A DNA stretch of 64,000 nucleotides from Streptomyces scopuliridis RB72 (GTDB lineage Bacteria > Actinomycetota > Actinomycetes > Streptomycetales > Streptomycetaceae). The notes under the pieces are model-generated. The model did not search any database. It was not told where the DNA came from and saw only the letters and a list, made by a program, of their open reading frames with translations. The translations under genes were made by a program, and so were the position numbers. Numbering within the stretch: the first letter of the stretch is position 1; every line of letters begins with the position of its first letter. The stretch lies in the NCBI RefSeq assembly GCF_000718095.1, contig NZ_JOEI01000031.1:172147-236146 (forward strand), read 5' to 3'. Below are positions 48,346 to 57,048 of this stretch, piece by piece.

Positions 48346-49542
48346 ATGACGACTGTGCCGCCCGCCACCACCGAGCTGTCCGCCGACGAAGCCCGCCGGG
48401 CAGCGCTGCGCGCCCAGGGATTCCTCGGCGCCCCCGACCGACGCGGCGGGGTAAGGGGCGTGCTGCGCCACCTCGGCGCCGTCCAGCTGGACACGATCTC
48501 GGTGCTGGCGCGGTCGCACGAACTGATTCCGTACGCGCGCCTGGGCGCGGTCGGCCGCAGGACGGTCGAGGACGCGTACTGGACCCCGGCCCCGGCCGGT
48601 ACGTCACCGGCACAGCCGCACGCCTTCGAGTACTGGTCCCACGCGGCCTGCATCCTGCCGATCGAGGAGTGGCCGCACTTCGCCTTCCGCCGGCGCGCCT
48701 ACCGCGCCCGCCCGCACTGGTACCACGAGCTGGCGGACGGCGCGTACGACACGGTGATCAAGCAGCTGGAGTCCGAGGGGCCGCTGACCGCCACGGAGCT
48801 GGGCGGCGCCAAGAACGGCGGGCCGTGGTGGGACTGGTCCGAGGCGAAGGTCGCCGTCGAGCGCGCGCTCATGTACGGCGAGGTCGTGTGCACCGGGCGG
48901 CGCAGCTGGAAGCGGGTCTACGACCTCGCGGAGCGGGCCGTCCCCGATGAGTTCCTCCATGACGATCTCGATGACACGGAGTGTCTGCGCCGGCTCGTAC
49001 GGCTCGCGGGCCAGTCGCTCGGTGTCGGTACGCGCGCCGATATCGCCGACTACCACCGGCTCAAGGGCGAGCAGGTCGACGCCGTGATCGCGGACTCGGG
49101 GCTGGTGCCGGTGACGGTCGAGGGCTGGGGGAAGCCGGCCTGGGCCGATCCGGAGGCGCTGGCGACCACACCGCGGGGGCGGCACCGCACGACCCTGCTG
49201 TCGCCCTTCGACTCCCTCATCTGGGAGCGGGCCCGTACGGAGCGGATCTTCGGCTTCACGCACCGGCTGGAGGCGTACGTGCCCAAGCCCAAGCGGGTCT
49301 ACGGCTATTTCGCGATGCCGCTGCTGTCCGGGGGGAAGCTGCTGGGCCGTGTCGACCCGGCGCGCGAGGGGAAGACGCTGGTGGCGAAGCAGGTGTCCCT
49401 GGAGACCTCCAGGGCCGTGCTGCCGATGGCCCAGGCGCTGCGGGAGGCGGCGGAGTGGGTCGGCTGCTCGGACGTACGGGTGGAGCGGGTCGACGCGCCC
49501 GCGCTGCGCGGCCCGCTGGTGGACGCGCTCGCCGCGCTCTGA
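48346..49542 (+). CDS. Winged-helix DNA glycosylase of the AlkZ/YcaQ family
   Basis: A 398-residue protein of the HTH_42 (YcaQ/AlkZ-like) family, which unhooks interstrand crosslinks or bulky N-alkyl lesions. The catalytic Q-x-D motif is visible as Gln47-Leu48-Asp49 (AVQLDTISVLARSHELI), the form in E. coli YcaQ; the AlkZ branch has Q-x-Q instead. Winged-helix repeats and the C-terminal block ALATTPRGRHRTTLLSPFDSLIWERARTERIFGFTHRLEAYVPKPKRVYGYFAMPLL are conserved. Streptomyces AlkZ-type enzymes often protect producers of alkylating antibiotics, but no biosynthetic cluster is next to this gene, so a general repair role is more likely. Confidence 0.88.
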   Translation: MTTVPPATTELSADEARRAALRAQGFLGAPDRRGGVRGVLRHLGAVQLDTISVLARSHELIPYARLGAVGRRTVEDAYWTPAPAGTSPAQPHAFEYWSHAACILPIEEWPHFAFRRRAYRARPHWYHELADGAYDTVIKQLESEGPLTATELGGAKNGGPWWDWSEAKVAVERALMYGEVVCTGRRSWKRVYDLAERAVPDEFLHDDLDDTECLRRLVRLAGQSLGVGTRADIADYHRLKGEQVDAVIADSGLVPVTVEGWGKPAWADPEALATTPRGRHRTTLLSPFDSLIWERARTERIFGFTHRLEAYVPKPKRVYGYFAMPLLSGGKLLGRVDPAREGKTLVAKQVSLETSRAVLPMAQALREAAEWVGCSDVRVERVDAPALRGPLVDALAAL

Positions 49543-49609
49543 GCGCCGTCTGCGGGTCCGGATCGTCGCTGGATCTGGATACGTCGCTGGGTCCGGATGC
49601 CTGTGGAAC

Positions 49610-50371
49610 TCAGCGGATTTCGAGGATCTTCTCCCGCATCGCGTAGACCACGGCTTCCATCCGGGAGTGCAGTTGCAGCTTCTCCAGGATGTTGCGGACA
49701 TGGTTCTTCACCGTGTTCTCGGAGATGAACAACTCCTTGGCGATATCACGGTTGTTCATTCCCGTGGCGACCAGCTTGAGGACTTCCAGTTCGCGGTCGG
49801 TGAGGCGCGGCGCCGGAACGAGTCTGCGTTCGTCGGTGCGCTGAATCATCGATTTGAACTCGGTCAGCAGTTTGGACGCCATCGACGGGCTGATCTGCGA
49901 CTGGCCGTCGGCCACGGCGCGGATCGCGGTGGCCACTTCATCGGTGGAGATCTCCTTGAGGAGATAGCCGGTGGCGCCCGCCTTGATCGCGTCGTAGAGG
50001 TCGGCCTCCTCGTCGCTGATCGTCAGCATGATGATCTTGGCACTGGGGGCCACCTCCTTGATGGAGGTACAGGCCTCGATCCCGCCGCGCTTGGGCATCC
50101 GTACGTCCATCAGCACGATGTCCGGCAGCAGATCGGCGGCCTTGTCGACGGCCTCCGCGCCGTCCCCGGCCTCTCCGACGACCTGGATGTCCTCCTCCTG
50201 GGCGAGGACGATCTCCAGTCCGCGGCGGAAGAGGGCATGGTCGTCCACGACGAGGACCCGGATCGGCTCCCTGCGGGAGTCGCCCCGTTCCGCGGCGGCA
50301 TCGGACCCGGCGCCGCCGATCGTGTCGTCGGCATCGCTCGCGTGATGCACCGGACCGAAGCTGTCCGCCAT
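49610..50371 (-). CDS. Orphan NarL/FixJ-type response regulator
   Basis: A 253-residue regulator. The receiver domain (about 36-155) has Asp43-Asp44, phospho-acceptor Asp89 (LMDVRMP), Thr117 and Lys139, all intact. A LuxR-type HTH (LTDRELEVLKLVATGMNNRDIAKELFISENTVKNHVRNIL) ends the protein. The first 35 residues are an acidic extension. Start ATG 50371 has GGGAGGGAA upstream. No histidine kinase gene adjoins it. It lies downstream of hpf on the same strand, a conserved pairing in Streptomyces from memory. Confidence 0.93.
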   Translation of the reverse strand: MADSFGPVHHASDADDTIGGAGSDAAAERGDSRREPIRVLVVDDHALFRRGLEIVLAQEEDIQVVGEAGDGAEAVDKAADLLPDIVLMDVRMPKRGGIEACTSIKEVAPSAKIIMLTISDEEADLYDAIKAGATGYLLKEISTDEVATAIRAVADGQSQISPSMASKLLTEFKSMIQRTDERRLVPAPRLTDRELEVLKLVATGMNNRDIAKELFISENTVKNHVRNILEKLQLHSRMEAVVYAMREKILEIR

Positions 50372-50599
50372 CGTTCCCTCCCCTGAAGGCCATGGCCCGA
50401 ATTTCCCGGGGGCCGGCCAACCGCAGTTCGCGGACCACTTGTTGGCCGCGACGCCATGATTTCATGCCCGGACGCCGAAGCGATGGTCCTTGGGGCCGCA
50501 CAACGGTGCCCCTGAGGCCGCGAAGGGCGCTCAGAGGCACCGCGGGGGCATGGATTCCGGACTTATTCCGGCCGGATTCCGGCGGTCCCGGCCGGTGCG

Positions 50600-51289
50600 T
50601 CAGCCGCCGAGGGCGCCGCCCGCGCCGCCCGCCTCGGATCCGGCGAGCGGGTCCGTCCTGAGGTGAATGACGCCGTAGTCGTAGGCATGGCGCCGGTAGA
50701 CGACGCTGGGTTCCTTGGTGTCGGAATCGATGAACAGATAGAAGTCGTGCCCGACCAGCTCCATTTCGTAGAGCGCCTGATCGAGCGTCATCGGAGCGGC
50801 GACATGGGTCTTCTCCCGCATCACGAGCGGCCCTTCGCCCTGCACTTCAAGGGAGCCGATCATCGTGGTGGGAACGGCCTGTGCCGCCTCCTCCGCCGCG
50901 GTCTCGCCGTTCGCGTTCAACTGGGCGACCCCAGGAACGACCTCGACGACCTCGGCTGCCGACAACCGGCCGTTCCCCCGGCGGTTGTGGCGCTTCTCGT
51001 GCTGCTTGCGCAGCCGTGCCTCCAGCTTGCCGGTGGCCAGATCGAGCGCCGCGTACGGATCGGCCGCAGCCGCCTCCGCGCGGATCACGGGGCCGCGGGA
51101 GTGGAGCGTGATCTCCACCCGGTCGCACCGGTCGGCCTGCCGCGGGTTGTGCTCCTTGGACACCTCGACGTCGAGGCTGATCACCTTGCCGTCGAGCTTC
51201 TGGATCTTCTCCAGCTTCAGCTTCTCGGCCACGTGCTTGCGGAACCGCTCGGGCACCTCTGTCTTGCGGCCCTTGACGACGATGTCCAC
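50600..51289 (-). CDS. hpf: Long-form ribosome hibernation promoting factor
   Basis: A 229-residue HPF/RaiA protein. The N-terminal S30AE domain (1-105; DIVVKGRKTEVPERFRKHVAEKL, then KLEARLRKQHEKRH) binds the decoding site, and the C-terminal domain (about 165-215; EPSVVYRRHAYDYGVIHLRTD), found only in the long form, dimerises ribosomes into 100S particles in starvation. The Ala/Glu linker is typical. GTG 51289 is preceded by a short hairpin and, further up, a possible small frame in the leader. In mycobacteria the same neighbours (secA, comF, lpqB) occur. Confidence 0.95.
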   Translation of the reverse strand: MDIVVKGRKTEVPERFRKHVAEKLKLEKIQKLDGKVISLDVEVSKEHNPRQADRCDRVEITLHSRGPVIRAEAAAADPYAALDLATGKLEARLRKQHEKRHNRRGNGRLSAAEVVEVVPGVAQLNANGETAAEEAAQAVPTTMIGSLEVQGEGPLVMREKTHVAAPMTLDQALYEMELVGHDFYLFIDSDTKEPSVVYRRHAYDYGVIHLRTDPLAGSEAGGAGGALGG

Positions 51290-51603
51290 GCAGAACTCCG
51301 TTCCCGGATCACTCCGCCTCGCTGCGGAGTTACTCCCTGTTGCACCAGACCCCGGTAATCACCGGAGCCTCGGACTTGGCGACTTTCACCTCCTCCTCCC
51401 CCATCGGCATCATCCCCATCCCCCGAACTTCCAAGGTTCTGAAAAACGCCGACGCAACACGGGGTATTCGGCGACTCATGACTCGCGCCATTCCTCATAT
51501 CCGAACATAGCCCTCCCGGACGGGTGTCGGCACCCGCTACCGGCACGTACCTCTGTTCCGTTGTTCTCCTGCCCTCTTTACCTGCAACGATGCACGCTTC
51601 TGA
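51290..51603 (-). other. 314-bp region between comF and hpf, probable hpf leader
   Basis: Contains a hairpin ACTCCGC (51311-51317) / GCGGAGT (51324-51330) 22 bp before the hpf start, a second small hairpin CGGGTG-TCGG-CACCCG (51521-51536), and a possible 49-codon frame (51330-51479). No sigma-factor site stood out clearly. Confidence 0.5.
51330..51479 (-). CDS. Possible 49-residue leader protein upstream of hpf
   Basis: ATG 51479 to TAA 51330-51332 encodes MSRRIPRVASAFFRTLEV, a Met/Gly segment and a charged VKVAKSEAPVITGVW tail. No ribosome binding site of note precedes the ATG, though a GGAGGAGG run lies inside, just before an in-frame GTG. The stop falls directly at the hpf leader hairpin. 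It may be chance; codon bias does not decide at this length. Confidence 0.2.
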   Translation of the reverse strand: MSRRIPRVASAFFRTLEVRGMGMMPMGEEEVKVAKSEAPVITGVWCNRE

Positions 51604-52326
51604 TCAGTTCCGGTTTATTTCGAAGGAGAGCGGCGGCGCGGCGACAACTGCCGCGCTCACCTGGGCGAATCCCGGAATACCCGAGCCGGTCGCGGCACGC
51701 AGTGCCCTCGCCGCCTCGACGAGCGAGGCGCCGGTCGTCATGAGATCGTCCACCAGCACCACCCTGCCGCCCTCCAGCAGCCTCGCGCCCCCGACGGCGA
51801 CCTCCAGCGCCCCCGACAGGTTCGCCAGCCTCTGACGGGCGCCGAGGCCCGTCTGGTCGGCCACCGCGCGCCGCTGCCGCAGCACCGGAAGGACCCGGCA
51901 CGGCCGGTCGGCGCGCCGCAGCTCCCCGGCGGCGGCCAGCGCGATCCTGCGGGCCGCGTCGTGTCCCCGCGCGCCGACCGCACGGCGCGTGGAGGGCACC
52001 GGCACCAGCAGCAGCGGGCCGACCCCCGTGCCGGACGGCGCGGCGGCCCGTACGGCCCCGGCCAGGGCCCGTCCCAGCGGCGCCGCCATCCCGAGCGCTC
52101 CGCGCTCCTTGTGCGCCAGCAGGACGGCCCGTACGGCGTCCTCGTACGGCGCGGCGGCATGGACGGCCGGCAACCCAGGGGGCTCCGGCGCGGGCCGTAC
52201 CCGGCACGGCCAGGTGCCGTACAGGGCCCGCCCGCAGTCCTCGCACAGAGGTGTCCTGGGGCTACCGCAGCCGCCACAGGCGACCGGCAGCACCAGGCCG
52301 GTGATCTCCCGCCACCACGCCCGCAT
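51604..52326 (-). CDS. ComF family phosphoribosyltransferase-like protein
   Basis: A 240-residue ComF protein. Four cysteines at the N-terminus (CGGCGSPRTPLCEDCG) form a zinc site, and the PRTase motif VVLVDDLMTTGAS is near the C-terminus, preceded by RQRRAVADQTGLGARQRLANL, typical of ComF. ComF is a competence factor in Bacillus, but actinobacteria keep it beside hpf and lpqB without natural competence; its role here is unknown. Start ATG 52326 is chosen; GTG 52335 is also in frame, and neither has a clear ribosome binding site. Confidence 0.88.
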   Translation of the reverse strand: MRAWWREITGLVLPVACGGCGSPRTPLCEDCGRALYGTWPCRVRPAPEPPGLPAVHAAAPYEDAVRAVLLAHKERGALGMAAPLGRALAGAVRAAAPSGTGVGPLLLVPVPSTRRAVGARGHDAARRIALAAAGELRRADRPCRVLPVLRQRRAVADQTGLGARQRLANLSGALEVAVGGARLLEGGRVVLVDDLMTTGASLVEAARALRAATGSGIPGFAQVSAAVVAAPPLSFEINRN

Positions 52327-52473
52327 GGCAACCACTGTGCCAACGACGAAGGCGCCCGGCCACCCCTGTGGACAACTCGTTCAGGCAAAGATCCGGTTCG
52401 TTCCGGCGCACGCTCCGGCACACCCCCGGGCGCCCGCTCCCGCACCCCCAGGGCCCCGACCGGCGCGTACGTG

Positions 52474-54318
52474 TCAGCCGGGGTAGACGGGCGACGAGCC
52501 CACCTCGACCATCGTCTGCCAGTTCCCCCCGGAGGGCAGCCGGACGATGCCGGCGTCGTCGGAATCGGCCACCAGCGGCTGCCGGTCGTCGTTCGCCGCC
52601 GCGATCGCGGTCACCTGGTTGAGACCGGGCAGCACACTCGCGGCCGACGTCGATCCATCGGTCTGGATATAGCGCACCTGCTGCACACCGCCGGCCTCCT
52701 TGCCGACGACCACCAGCCGGCTCGGCCCGGCCCAGGACACCGCGGTCACCGTCTCCATCTGCGGGGCCACCGACTGGAGTTGCGCCACGGACACCGTCGG
52801 ATCGGCCGGGGAGCCGCTCCGCTCCACCCGTCCGATCTGCAGCGTGGTCCGTCCGCCCTCGGACACGAGCAGCGCGATGCGTACCCCGTCCGCCGACACC
52901 CGAAGCCCCTGGATACGCCCGTCACCGAGCCCCGCGACCGTGACCGGCTGCGGCGTACCGATGCCCTCCGCGAACCGCAGCAGCCGCGGCTTGCCGGGGT
53001 CGCGGTCCGCGATCCACAGATCGCCGTGCCCGTCCCAGCTCGGCGGGGAGAGCCGGCTGCGTGCCGGACCGCCGCTGGAGACGAGCGCGGGAGCCAGCTC
53101 GCCGTCCGACAGTATGGAAGACACATAGAGCGACTTGGCGTCGTCCGTGACGCCCGCCGCGCGCTTCTCGTCGCGGGCCACCGCCACCGAGCCGAGCTTC
53201 ACGCCGCCGCTCCCGAACGGTCCGATGACATGCGACCGGTCGACGTCCTCGTCGGCGCTCGCCCGCAGCAGCGACAACCGCCCGCGGTCGTCGACGAAGT
53301 ACGGATTGTCGGACCGGCCGGTGGTGCGGTCGGGCGCGAACTCCTCGGCCTGGTCGCCGCTGAGCACACAGAGCGAGGACCCGTCGGCCAGCAGCTCGAC
53401 CTGCCCGACCGGTGTGGACGTGAGATCCCGCAGCGTGAAGAGCAGCTGCGCCGCCATCTTCCGGCACTGCGTACGGCCCGCCTTGGACGCCTTGTCGTTC
53501 AGCGGCACCTTGAGGGCGTTGCGGTCGTCGAACTCCAGCGACTGGGTGCCCTTCTGGAGCGCCGTACCGGCGGGGAAGGGCGAGTCGACCACCGGCTTCA
53601 GCCAGTTGGTCGGCCCGTCGAGCAGCACCTTGACCGCCTGGGTCACCGGATCCATCCGGGTCGTGGGGTCTATTCGCTGACGGATGTAGACGGGGTCGGC
53701 GACCAGCCAGTTCTCCCCCGACGCGAAGTAATACTTGTTGACCGACCGGTAGTTGCGCTGAAAGTCCGACTCACCGAGCACCAGCCCCTGCGGCAGGCTG
53801 TCGATACGCCACTCCTTGGCACCCCCGGCGTTCTGCCGGACCAGCCGGATCTCTCCGGCATACTCGGTCGGCTCGGTCGGCTGGTAGGCGTGTACGGAGT
53901 CCACATCCGCGATCCGGTCCCCGTACAGCGGATAGGTGAGAGCGGAGCCGTCGGCGCCGGAAAGCTCTTTCGGGCCCGCCGGGTCGGGCGCGGCGCGCAG
54001 CACCGTCGTACCGGCGCCCGGCCGCCAGTACTCCGACGCCTTCTTCGTCAGATACTTCCTGGCCATCGCGAAGTCAGGATCATCGCTGGTCATGGCCTCC
54101 AGGAAGCCGTTGACGATCTCGTCGGGCTCCGCCTTCTCCCGGGGCGGCACGGCATACACCCGCACCTGGGACTCACCGGGCGGCGACGCCTTGACCGGCT
54201 CGACATCGCCGCTGTCGGGGACCGACGCGCACCCGGCCAGCAGCGCGGCGGCGGCCGCCAGCAGCGTAGGCGTCCGGACTCCGCGCCCCGGCCCATAACG
54301 ACGGCGGTCAGCGCCCAC
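52474..54318 (-). CDS. lpqB: Lipoprotein LpqB, MtrAB accessory
   Basis: A 614-residue lipoprotein with lipobox LLAGC (Cys30). A GerMN domain (about 210-330; PVTQAVKVLLDGPTNWLKPVVDSPFP) precedes a C-terminal LpqB beta-propeller (about 345-600; repeated W/Y-G-DLWIADRD and LRVSADGVRIALL strands). In mycobacteria LpqB binds the outer domain of MtrB and tunes MtrA signalling. Start GTG 54318 overlaps the mtrB stop by 11 bp, so mtrA-mtrB-lpqB are one operon. Confidence 0.95.
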   Translation of the reverse strand: MGADRRRYGPGRGVRTPTLLAAAAALLAGCASVPDSGDVEPVKASPPGESQVRVYAVPPREKAEPDEIVNGFLEAMTSDDPDFAMARKYLTKKASEYWRPGAGTTVLRAAPDPAGPKELSGADGSALTYPLYGDRIADVDSVHAYQPTEPTEYAGEIRLVRQNAGGAKEWRIDSLPQGLVLGESDFQRNYRSVNKYYFASGENWLVADPVYIRQRIDPTTRMDPVTQAVKVLLDGPTNWLKPVVDSPFPAGTALQKGTQSLEFDDRNALKVPLNDKASKAGRTQCRKMAAQLLFTLRDLTSTPVGQVELLADGSSLCVLSGDQAEEFAPDRTTGRSDNPYFVDDRGRLSLLRASADEDVDRSHVIGPFGSGGVKLGSVAVARDEKRAAGVTDDAKSLYVSSILSDGELAPALVSSGGPARSRLSPPSWDGHGDLWIADRDPGKPRLLRFAEGIGTPQPVTVAGLGDGRIQGLRVSADGVRIALLVSEGGRTTLQIGRVERSGSPADPTVSVAQLQSVAPQMETVTAVSWAGPSRLVVVGKEAGGVQQVRYIQTDGSTSAASVLPGLNQVTAIAAANDDRQPLVADSDDAGIVRLPSGGNWQTMVEVGSSPVYPG

Positions 54319-56362
54319 GAATTGTGTCCTCCCGCTCCGGAACCCGGCCTACAGAGTGATCGGAGCGATCGGATTCGCTCTCGGACGGCCGCTCCCCGGT
54401 GGGACGCGCCACCACCCGCGCGCCGCTGCCCGGCAGAGCCGCCGGGTCCACCGTCGCCGTCGTACGGGGCGGGGCGGGCACGCCGGGGGCTCCGGCCTGC
54501 GCGGAGCGGTCCGCGCCCGGCTGGAGCGGCACACTGGCCAGCCGCTGCGCGGTCTCCTTGAGATCCTGGGCGCCGCCGCGCTCGCGGTTGCGCCGGGAGT
54601 CCTCGGGCTCCAGCGGTATGGGCGAGCCGCGCAGCGCCTCGTCCGCCGTACGCGGCAGCGTCAGCCGGAACTGGGAACCGCCTCCCGGCTCCCCCCACGC
54701 CTGGAGCCAGCCGCCGTGCAGCCGGGCGTCCTCGACTGCGATCGACAGTCCGAGACCGGTCCCGCCGGTCGTCCTGGCGCGCGCCGGATCGGCCCGCCAG
54801 AAGCGGTTGAACACCCGGGTCGCCTCGCCGGGCTTGAGCCCCACGCCGTAGTCGCGTACGGCGATCGCCACCGCCCCGCCCGCCGCGCCCAGCCGTACGA
54901 CGACATCCCGGCCCTCACCGTGCTCGACGGCGTTGACGACGAGATTGCGCAGCACCCGCTCGACCCGGCGCGCGTCCGCCTCGGCGACGACGGGCTGCTC
55001 GTCCCCGAGGACCCGGATCCGACTGCCCTTGCGCTCCGCCAGCGGCTCGGCACCGCCGATGACCCGGCGCACCACTTCGCGCAGGTCTATCGGCTCGGCC
55101 TCCAGCGCCGCCGCGCCCGCGTCGAAGCGGCTGATCTCCAGCAGATCCGACAGCAGCGACTCGAAGCGGTCCAGCTGGTCACCGAGCAGTTCGGCCGAGC
55201 GCGCCGTCACCGGATCGAAGTCACTGCGTGCCTCATGGATGACGTCGGCGGCCATCCGCACGGTCGTCAGAGGCGTACGCAGCTCGTGCGAGACATCGGA
55301 GACGAAGCGCCGCTGCATCCTGGAGAGCTCCTCCAGCTGCTGGATCTTGAGCTGAAGGTTCTGCGCCATCTTGTTGAAGGCCTCACCGAGGCGCGCGATG
55401 TCATCCTCGCCGGTGACCTTCATCCGCTCCTGGAGACGGCCGGTGGAGAGCCGCTCGGCGATCCCCGCGGCCATCCGTACCGGCGTGACGACCTGCCGCA
55501 CCACCAGCCAGGCGATCGCCCCGAGCAGCACGACCACGAAGAGCCCGGCCGTGGCGAGCGTGCCCTTCACCAGGTTGAGCGACTGCTCCTCCTGCGTCAG
55601 CGGAAATATGTAGTACAGCTCGTACGCGTTACGGTCGACGTCGTTCAGCCGCTTGCCGATGATCAGCCCCGGCTCCGGCTCCCGGGCTTCGGTGGCCCCG
55701 GTGTACTTGATCTGGGCGTACGTCTGGAACGCCCCGGTCCCCTGCGCGACCGCCGTCCGCAGATCCGCGGGAACGCTGGCGAAGTCCACCCCGCCCGAGA
55801 CGCGCGGGGCCCGGCTGGTGGACACGGCGTCCGCCGCGTCGGGGCTCAGCGCCACCACATTGAACGCACCCGGGCCGCCACTGGCGAGCTGTTCGACAAG
55901 GTCGGACCGCCAGTTGACGGAGTTCCTCCCCGACCTGCCGTTCGTCCCGTCGCCCTCCCGGGCCCCGGGCGCCGCCGGGGCGTCGGCCTTCTCCTTCGCC
56001 ACGGTGAACCCGCCGGCCGCCTGGCTCTGGGCCGCCTTCTCCTTGGCCTCCAGCAGACCGTTGCGCACCTGCCCGATGACCACGAACCCGAGCAGCAGCA
56101 CCACACCGAGCGACATCAGCAGCGTGGCCGCGACGACCCTCAGCTGGATATTGCGCCGCCACAGCCGTACGGCGGGCAGCAGCGGACGCCGCACCCAGCG
56201 CACCAGGAGCCGCAGCACCGGTCCGCCGGGCGAGCCGTCCTGAAGCAGCCTGCCGCTCTGGAACAGCCGGACGAACCGCGCCAGCGCATGCCCCGGCCCG
56301 GCAGCCCGCCCCGCACGGACTCCCGGCTCACCGGGCTTCGGAGCAGCGCTGCCGCCTGTCAT
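54308..56362 (-). CDS. mtrB: Sensor histidine kinase MtrB
   Basis: A 684-residue membrane kinase. TM1 is at about 74-97, the outer sensor domain at 98-267, TM2 at 268-290 and HAMP at 290-343. The HisKA motif FVSDVSHELRTPLTTVRMAAD carries phospho-His359. The ATPase N-box (LRNLVVNAVEH, Asn473 and Asn477), DYGVGL and GGTGLGLSI are intact. The C-terminal about 115 residues are disordered. With MtrA it controls cell cycle, wall and development genes in actinobacteria. One base separates the mtrA stop from its ATG 56362. Confidence 0.96.
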   Translation of the reverse strand: MTGGSAAPKPGEPGVRAGRAAGPGHALARFVRLFQSGRLLQDGSPGGPVLRLLVRWVRRPLLPAVRLWRRNIQLRVVAATLLMSLGVVLLLGFVVIGQVRNGLLEAKEKAAQSQAAGGFTVAKEKADAPAAPGAREGDGTNGRSGRNSVNWRSDLVEQLASGGPGAFNVVALSPDAADAVSTSRAPRVSGGVDFASVPADLRTAVAQGTGAFQTYAQIKYTGATEAREPEPGLIIGKRLNDVDRNAYELYYIFPLTQEEQSLNLVKGTLATAGLFVVVLLGAIAWLVVRQVVTPVRMAAGIAERLSTGRLQERMKVTGEDDIARLGEAFNKMAQNLQLKIQQLEELSRMQRRFVSDVSHELRTPLTTVRMAADVIHEARSDFDPVTARSAELLGDQLDRFESLLSDLLEISRFDAGAAALEAEPIDLREVVRRVIGGAEPLAERKGSRIRVLGDEQPVVAEADARRVERVLRNLVVNAVEHGEGRDVVVRLGAAGGAVAIAVRDYGVGLKPGEATRVFNRFWRADPARARTTGGTGLGLSIAVEDARLHGGWLQAWGEPGGGSQFRLTLPRTADEALRGSPIPLEPEDSRRNRERGGAQDLKETAQRLASVPLQPGADRSAQAGAPGVPAPPRTTATVDPAALPGSGARVVARPTGERPSESESDRSDHSVGRVPEREDTIRGR

Positions 56363-56363
56363 A

Positions 56364-57041
56364 TCAACTCGGTCCCGCCTTGTAACCGACCCCGCGGACG
56401 GTCACCACGATCTCGGGGCGCTCGGGGTCCTTCTCGACCTTGGAGCGCAGCCGCTGCACATGCACATTGACCAGCCGGGTGTCCGCGGCGTGCCGGTAGC
56501 CCCACACCTGCTCAAGAAGCACCTCACGGGTGAACACCTGCCACGGCTTACGGGCCAGCGCGACCAGCAGGTCGAACTCCAGCGGCGTCAGGGCGATCGA
56601 CTGCCCCTCCCGCTTCACCGAGTGACCCGCCACATCGATGACCAGATCGCCGATGGCCAACTGCTCCGGCGCCGGCTCCTCGGACCTGCGCAGCCGCGCC
56701 CTGATGCGCGCCACCAGCTCCTTGGGCTTGAACGGCTTGACGATGTAGTCATCGGCCCCGGACTCCAGCCCCACCACCACATCGACCGTGTCGCTCTTGG
56801 CCGTGAGCATGACGATGGGCACCCCGGACTCGGCCCTGATCAGCCGGCACACCTCAATACCGTCCCGGCCGGGCAGCATCAGATCCAGCAGCACCAGATC
56901 CGGCTTGGCCTCACGGAAGGCGGCAAGTGCCTTGTCCCCGTCCGCTACGAACGACGGCTCGAAACCTTCACCACGCAGCACAATGCCGAGCATCTCGGCG
57001 AGTGCGGTGTCGTCATCGACGACAAGGACACGTCCCTTCAT
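56364..57041 (-). CDS. mtrA: Response regulator MtrA
   Basis: OmpR-type regulator of 225 residues. Receiver residues Asp9-Asp11, phospho-acceptor Asp53, Thr80, Tyr99 and Lys102 are all present. The winged helix (about 130-222; LTPLEFDLLVALARKPWQVFTREVLLEQVWGYRHAADTRLVNVHVQRLRSKVE) is complete. In Streptomyces MtrA represses development and antibiotic genes and links to nitrogen and phosphate control. Its start is only 7 bp after the mtnA stop, so any own promoter must be inside mtnA. Confidence 0.97.
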   Translation of the reverse strand: MKGRVLVVDDDTALAEMLGIVLRGEGFEPSFVADGDKALAAFREAKPDLVLLDLMLPGRDGIEVCRLIRAESGVPIVMLTAKSDTVDVVVGLESGADDYIVKPFKPKELVARIRARLRRSEEPAPEQLAIGDLVIDVAGHSVKREGQSIALTPLEFDLLVALARKPWQVFTREVLLEQVWGYRHAADTRLVNVHVQRLRSKVEKDPERPEIVVTVRGVGYKAGPS

Positions 57042-57048
57042 ATCGACA

